Shown here: in pieces, positions 59,925 to 64,000 of the stretch
How positions within the stretch are numbered: the first letter of the stretch is position 1
Layout: every line of letters begins with the position of its first letter
Source: Xanthostigma xanthostigma
Taxonomy: Eukaryota; Arthropoda; Insecta; Raphidioptera; Raphidiidae
DNA length: 64,000 nt
Reading direction: 5' to 3'
Assembly (NCBI GenBank): GCA_963575645.1
Contig: OY754465.1
Coordinates: 37,273,501 to 37,337,500, forward strand
The notes under the pieces: model-generated
What the model saw: only the letters and a program-made list of their open reading frames with translations
Told to the model about the DNA's origin: nothing
Databases searched by the model: none
Position numbers and translations under genes: made by a program

Positions 59925-60383
59925 ACACGACACTGGTTTTGTCGCTGGAATCACTGCTGGGACTTGTGCTGGCTGCGAAGATGCAAATGATATCACTATG
60001 GGCTCGCGTGCGTGGTTACAAGCTGGATTTCAAAATTTGAATCGGGACTGTTTTTCGTCATTGTTTCTGTGTTGGCTTTTAGCAAAAATTAATCAGAAAA
60101 CAGTATCTTGTCACATAGAGTATAGACAACATAGACAAATACCATAAACCAGCATGGCTTCACAGTCTGTGTTCTGTTCAGAGACAATAAACATCCACTT
60201 TTGTTAATATTCGAATTGTCACTGCGTGCGCACCACAACAATCTACAAATCATGGATCGTGTGAAGCCAACACATAAAAACCAGGAACTAAATCTAGCGC
60301 AACAGCACGCTTGGAGCCTAGCAGCGAAATCAAGCGTCGAAACTAGCAGCAAAATCAGCCTCTTATGCGACAGCCTTAACTTA
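59925..60383. mobile_element. MITE copy D, diverged GGCTAGAAA family
   Basis: Ends AAAGCTGCTGCACACGAC and GATTTTGC-containing inverted partner closing at AGGCTGTCGCATAAGAGGC (minus sense). Internal motifs (TGGATCGTGTGAAGC, AATTGTCACTGCG) follow the family order. Confidence 0.65.
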
Positions 60384-60389
60384 ATATAA

Positions 60390-60945
60390 ATACACATTAA
60401 AAATTAATTTAATTCTTTTCAGTGTTTTCATTGTACAAGAATTTAACATTCCTGTACTCAGGAAATGTTAAAGCTGTGTGTGGGCGTCTTACTTTGTATA
60501 AATGCAGTTTTTTTGTGTGGGTGTAGTGTGTACAGATAAATTATATTACTGAGCTGTGATCTATTTACATTTTACTTTCAATATATAAGCTGAGACTAAA
60601 AATACCAACACAATAGGTGTTTTCATTTAATATCCGAACGTGATTTTTATGTGCTGTATTGAAATAACGCGAGTTAAAATATTGGGAACTGGAAAACGTG
60701 TAAATTCATAAAAAATTCAAAATAATTTTTGTACCTCCCTAATCCCTTGTATTGTATAACAAAAAGAAAAGTGAGAAACTTGTCAGGTATAAATCTATGA
60801 TTATTTGCAGGAACGAACTAATTACAATCTAGTGGTTTTGGAACAGTTTGTAAATCAGTGACATAGTTTACATTTTCATTATTAATTAGTTATTATATAG
60901 TCATTATTTAAAGTGTTTTATTTCTTTTCGAGTTAAACGAATAAC
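60390..60945. other. No feature recognised
   Basis: AT-rich, no supported gene. Confidence 0.3.
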
Positions 60946-61386
60946 TTTCGAATTAGTGATGTGCCGGATATCCGTATCCGTATCTGCGGATATCCGAGGG
61001 AGAAGAAAGATCCGTATCCGTATCCGTTATTTTTTGGCGGATCTTTTACGGATCTTTTACCTTATTAATTTTCAATTCAAAGATGAAATTTTATATATAT
61101 AGGTGATTAGGTAATAATGAAAAACTGTTAAATTCCATTCAGATAATTTTTTATTTTTTAAAATCGTATTTGGCACCTTTATATTGCAAACATTTATCGT
61201 AGTGAGTACTATACCAATAGTACATAACTCAAAGGTACTAAAAAACTATCTTTATAATGAGATATTGCACATTGATCTTTGGAAAAAGACAATCTGTTAT
61301 GAGACTTAACTCTTAAAGAGGTCAATAACTTTTTCCCATAACAGATAGTCTCTTTCCAAAGGTCGATGTGCATTATTTACCGCCGC

Positions 61387-61984
61387 GTAGGGTAGGACGG
61401 GGGAATGGCGTTCACTTAAGGAAAACATGGTGTATTTTTTAAATTATTTATTATAAATCAAAATTAAGAAGAGTAACAAAGTCTTTAATTATCGAGTAAT
61501 CAACAATTTAACAACAAAAGCATATATCTTTCACCTACTAGTAGTAGGAAAACATTATTAAAAAACATGTTTGAGCGGCATTGCCCCTGACTTTGGGTAA
61601 TGCCGCTCAGGGTCTCATAAAGTAGTGTCCCCAATCCAATCCGGCTGTTTTACTGCTTTGATCATAATTGTTTTTGATATTGTTGCGCTCAGCAAATTTA
61701 TAAACAAGTTTACGCAAATCTGCAACACTGAGTCCATAGTATAGCGAGTCCAGCAATTTAACTTGTTCAGCACCTAATTACAAATTAGATCAGCGCGGCC
61801 GCAAACAAAGAAACGCTCTTCAAGGTCGCATGACGCGAGCTGACTGTCGGTTTGCATCGCTGTCTATTAGAGGCCCCCTCCCCTCGCGCTTCACGCGACG
61901 TGACGTGTTGCTACTTTCCTTTTTGACAGAGTTACAGAGGTGAGCGCCATTACCTAGTGAGCGCCATTCCCCCTCCCTCCCCTA
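61387..61984 (-). mobile_element. pogo/Tigger-like relic nested in the hAT element
   Basis: GTAGGGTAGGACGGGGGAAT at the left and the complement of GGGGGAATGGCGCTCAC at the right form imperfect inverted ends. The minus strand encodes a short transposase-like fragment at 61778-61607. The GC-richer segment 61790-61900 adds CG-rich sequence of unknown origin. Confidence 0.6.
61607..61778 (-). pseudogene. pogo-like transposase, N-terminal fragment
   Basis: About 56 codons read LSVADLRKLVYKFAERNNIK and KTAGLDWGHYFMRP before a stop. This matches the layout between the first HTH and the CENP-B-type domain of pogo/Tigger transposases (a helix with DVRKLAY-like pattern, then AGKDW). No start codon or DDE domain remains. 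Confidence 0.5.
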
Positions 61985-62304
61985 CTCTAAGAAAGTTAAG
62001 AAGTTAAGATCCGTATCCGTATCCGCGGATCTTGAAACCAAATATCCGTATTCAGATCCGTATCCGCGGATATACATTTTTAACGATCCGGCACATCACT
62101 ATTTCGAATAAAGAAAATAATTAGCAAGAGACCGTGATGTTTAGAAATTTTAATTGCGTGACTTGTTTAAAACTTTTATTACTTATTTTTATTATTTCTG
62201 AATTTGACAATGATATACATGAAAATATGGAGAATAAAGACAAAGGAGACTAATTTTCATGCACCCGTCGTTCTCCAAAAAGTGAGGAAAGTGTAGGGTC
62301 CTAT

Positions 62305-63001
62305 TAGTCCAGGCGGTAGGAAGTTTGAGCTGGAAACATACTCTACCTCGCTGAATTTTTGAATACGCTTTTAGACTCCTCTCAGTGTCCCAAATGCACA
62401 AGAGTCTACAATTTTTGCGTTACGGGAGAGCAGCGGGGGGAGGGGGGGCTTGGAGATACATGATTGTTTTCTAATTTTTTCGGATTGTATTATAGCTACG
62501 ACAAAAATAATTATAAATTCCATGTAGAGCACTACAAGTTTGCCCCTCATGACTTTCGTCGAAACTGTAACGGTTCTACGAATTCAAAAGTGTTGTAGCA
62601 AGTATTGTTACATTAACTCCTCCTCCTCTCTCTCTCTCTTATGTAATATTGTCAAAATAACTTTTCCTTAGCTACTGAAAATATCTGAAAACATCGTTCG
62701 AAATGTCTGATATAAATCGGTAACCATTGATGTTACGACGAAAGCAAACTTGTGGTGCTCGGAGCGCCCTCTACATTGGTATTATTATTTTTGTCGTATT
62801 ATAATAGTTATAATACAAGCCGAGACAATAAGAAAACAAATTTTGCACCTTTCAGGCGGTCTTGCCCCCCCGTAACGCAAAAATTGTTGACTTTTGTGCA
62901 TTTGGGACATTGAGAGGGACCTAAAAGCGTATGCAAAAATTCAGCGAGGTAGAGTATGTTTCCACATTAACATAGAGAAAATCTCCTTACCGCTTGGACT
63001 A
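62305..63001. mobile_element. Long-TIR element with TAT target duplication
   Basis: Ends TAGTCCAGGCGGTAGGAAG and CTCCTTACCGCTTGGACTA, flanked by TAT at 62302-62304 and 63002-63004. The inverted arms run about 150 bp (GAGGTAGAGTATGTTTCCA, TGCATTTGGGACA). A CT microsatellite lies near 62622-62638. Confidence 0.85.
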
Positions 63002-63184
63002 TATAGCTTAGTCTATCAGTCTTAGTCTTAGTCTACCAGATGCGACAGAACTCATTTGGAAACTAAAGTACTTCTGCGCAATTTTTTTCAAGTTTGGGTA
63101 TAAGACGTCATGGCGCCAGAAAACGAATGGATCTGCATCTCTCGACTTCTTCTTTGAGAAAATTACACATTTTTAAATTAAAAA

Positions 63185-63277
63185 GTATCGGTCGTATAAA
63201 TATCGTCGATACCGATATATCGGCTAACCCGAAGTATCGCCGATATATCGGTATCGGTATCGGATGCATCGCTACTA
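63185..63277. repeat. TATCGG-iterated fragment with hAT-like end
   Basis: Clustered CGATA/TATCGG repeats end in GATGCATCGCTACTA, resembling the termini of the TAGTGATGTG-type hAT elements in this window. The opposite end was not found. Confidence 0.45.
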
Positions 63278-63289
63278 TTTTCTTTCAAA

Positions 63290-64000
63290 TTATGACACGC
63301 TGGAACAATAAAGAATATACTTTAGAGTTTATATACCTATTATAATTTAAATATTTTATTTATGATAAAGAAAGAAATACTATGTTTTTGCACTACTTCC
63401 AATAAAACAGCCGCTTTACATACAAGCATACAGGCATGTTTAATTCATAAAAATAAACTTTGTAAACATTGGGCTGTTCAACTGATACCCATATTCACCG
63501 AACACTATTAAAGATAGAAGTTACTAATACTGGAACAAACGTTAGAATAAAATTTACTTTCAATTCACCAAGCAAATTATCAGATAGAAAAGTTAGTCAA
63601 AGAATAAATATTCCTTGCTCTTTTTGGTGAATATTTTGACGTTCACCCAAAAATCCGACTGATGGTGTTAGTGTAAACGTCGAAAAAAAGTTCCACAAAA
63701 TAATAATGTTTTATCCTAACCCAATTGTATACAAAGTTTCCAATAACTTTAATGTTTTACAACTATACACTTCACAAAATGTTAATAAACAACACATAAA
63801 TAAATTCACAAGAGCAGCTGTAGATATAATACTCCACATTTATAGGTTAGGTATTATGATCTATGTGGCGGCTATTATTATTTTATCAGGCGAATAAATA
63901 TTTATACCCTGGAAGTAAGACAGAATAGATTTATACTTGCAGTAAACATAATTATGGTTGGTGAATTGAATTATCGCTATTTATTCAGAGAAATAGTTAC
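63290..64000. other. No feature recognised
   Basis: AT-rich, no supported gene to the window end. Confidence 0.3.

Larger units (their letters stand above)
60954..62101. mobile_element. hAT-type element with exact 8-bp duplication and nested pogo relic
   Basis: Ends TAGTGATGTGCCGG / CCGGATCG...CACATCACTA are flanked by exact TTTCGAAT copies (60946-60953, 62102-62109). Both ends carry clustered ATCCGTATCCG motifs (60973-61040 and 62008-62075), which may be transposase-binding repeats. The middle is occupied by a pogo-like relic (61387-61984). No hAT transposase frame. Confidence 0.9.

Overview
The window is eukaryotic and almost certainly from an insect. It is AT-rich, genes are sparse and contain GT-AG introns, and most of the DNA is nested transposable elements (Helitrons, hAT, Harbinger, mariner/Tc1 and pogo relics, Ty3/gypsy-type LTR elements, LINE fragments, foldback and MITE families). 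The order cannot be fixed from sequence alone. Helitron ends of this type are common in Lepidoptera, while other features would also suit Hemiptera or Coleoptera.

Three host-type or gene-like loci can be supported. (1) At the left edge, minus strand, positions 1-216 hold the first coding exon of an FRS2/FRS3-like FGF-receptor-substrate adaptor: N-myristoylation start MGCVSS followed by the start of a PTB domain. It continues beyond the window and has a clear splice acceptor just upstream of the start. (2) At 18876-20510, minus strand, is a complete two-exon gene for a CDCA7-type zinc-finger protein, the partner of the HELLS remodeler. It has an unusual 60-residue module repeated three times in tandem and a PIP-box-like C-terminus. 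(3) At 25700-26427, plus strand, is a small two-exon SAP-domain gene lying between inverted repeats, so it is probably cargo or remnant of a DNA transposon.

Layout. 1-236 FRS exon. 1.2-5.0 kb a composite foldback element with nested insertions. 5.9-7.9 kb a hAT element with an exact 8-bp duplication. 9.4-12.8 kb an AT-rich repeat with a 156-bp tandem array, a Harbinger relic carrying a nested hAT MITE, then two head-to-head MITEs. 14.5-15.2 kb a Helitron end carrying a solo LTR. 15.5-18.3 kb foldback relative and palindromic MITE. 18.3-20.5 kb CDCA7 locus. 21.2-25.1 kb MITEs, a minisatellite-bearing foldback element, a tRNA-derived SINE-like unit. 25.4-27.2 kb SAP-gene element. 27.7-32.3 kb a very young, internally deleted LTR retrotransposon inside a MITE. 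34.6-36.1 kb repeat, Helitron end and LINE fragment. 37.6-39.7 kb MITEs, a perfect hairpin and a CpG-rich island. 40.2-41.4 kb a hAT MITE with a nested solo LTR. 48.3-49.6 kb an intact-ended Helitron. 50.2-55.9 kb TIR elements, mariner relic, Tc1-like MITE, Helitrons. 59-64 kb MITEs, a hAT element with nested pogo relic, a TIR element.

The genes do not form a functional cluster. FRS and CDCA7 are both on the minus strand, so the CDCA7 locus could lie inside a long FRS 5' UTR intron, but no FRS 5' UTR exon could be identified. The observations most worth following are the CDCA7 repeat/PIP-box tail, the perfect heat-shock-element triplets placed just upstream of the TATA box in both solo LTRs, the SAP-gene element, and the LTR insertion whose empty target site is preserved in a second repeat copy in the same window.
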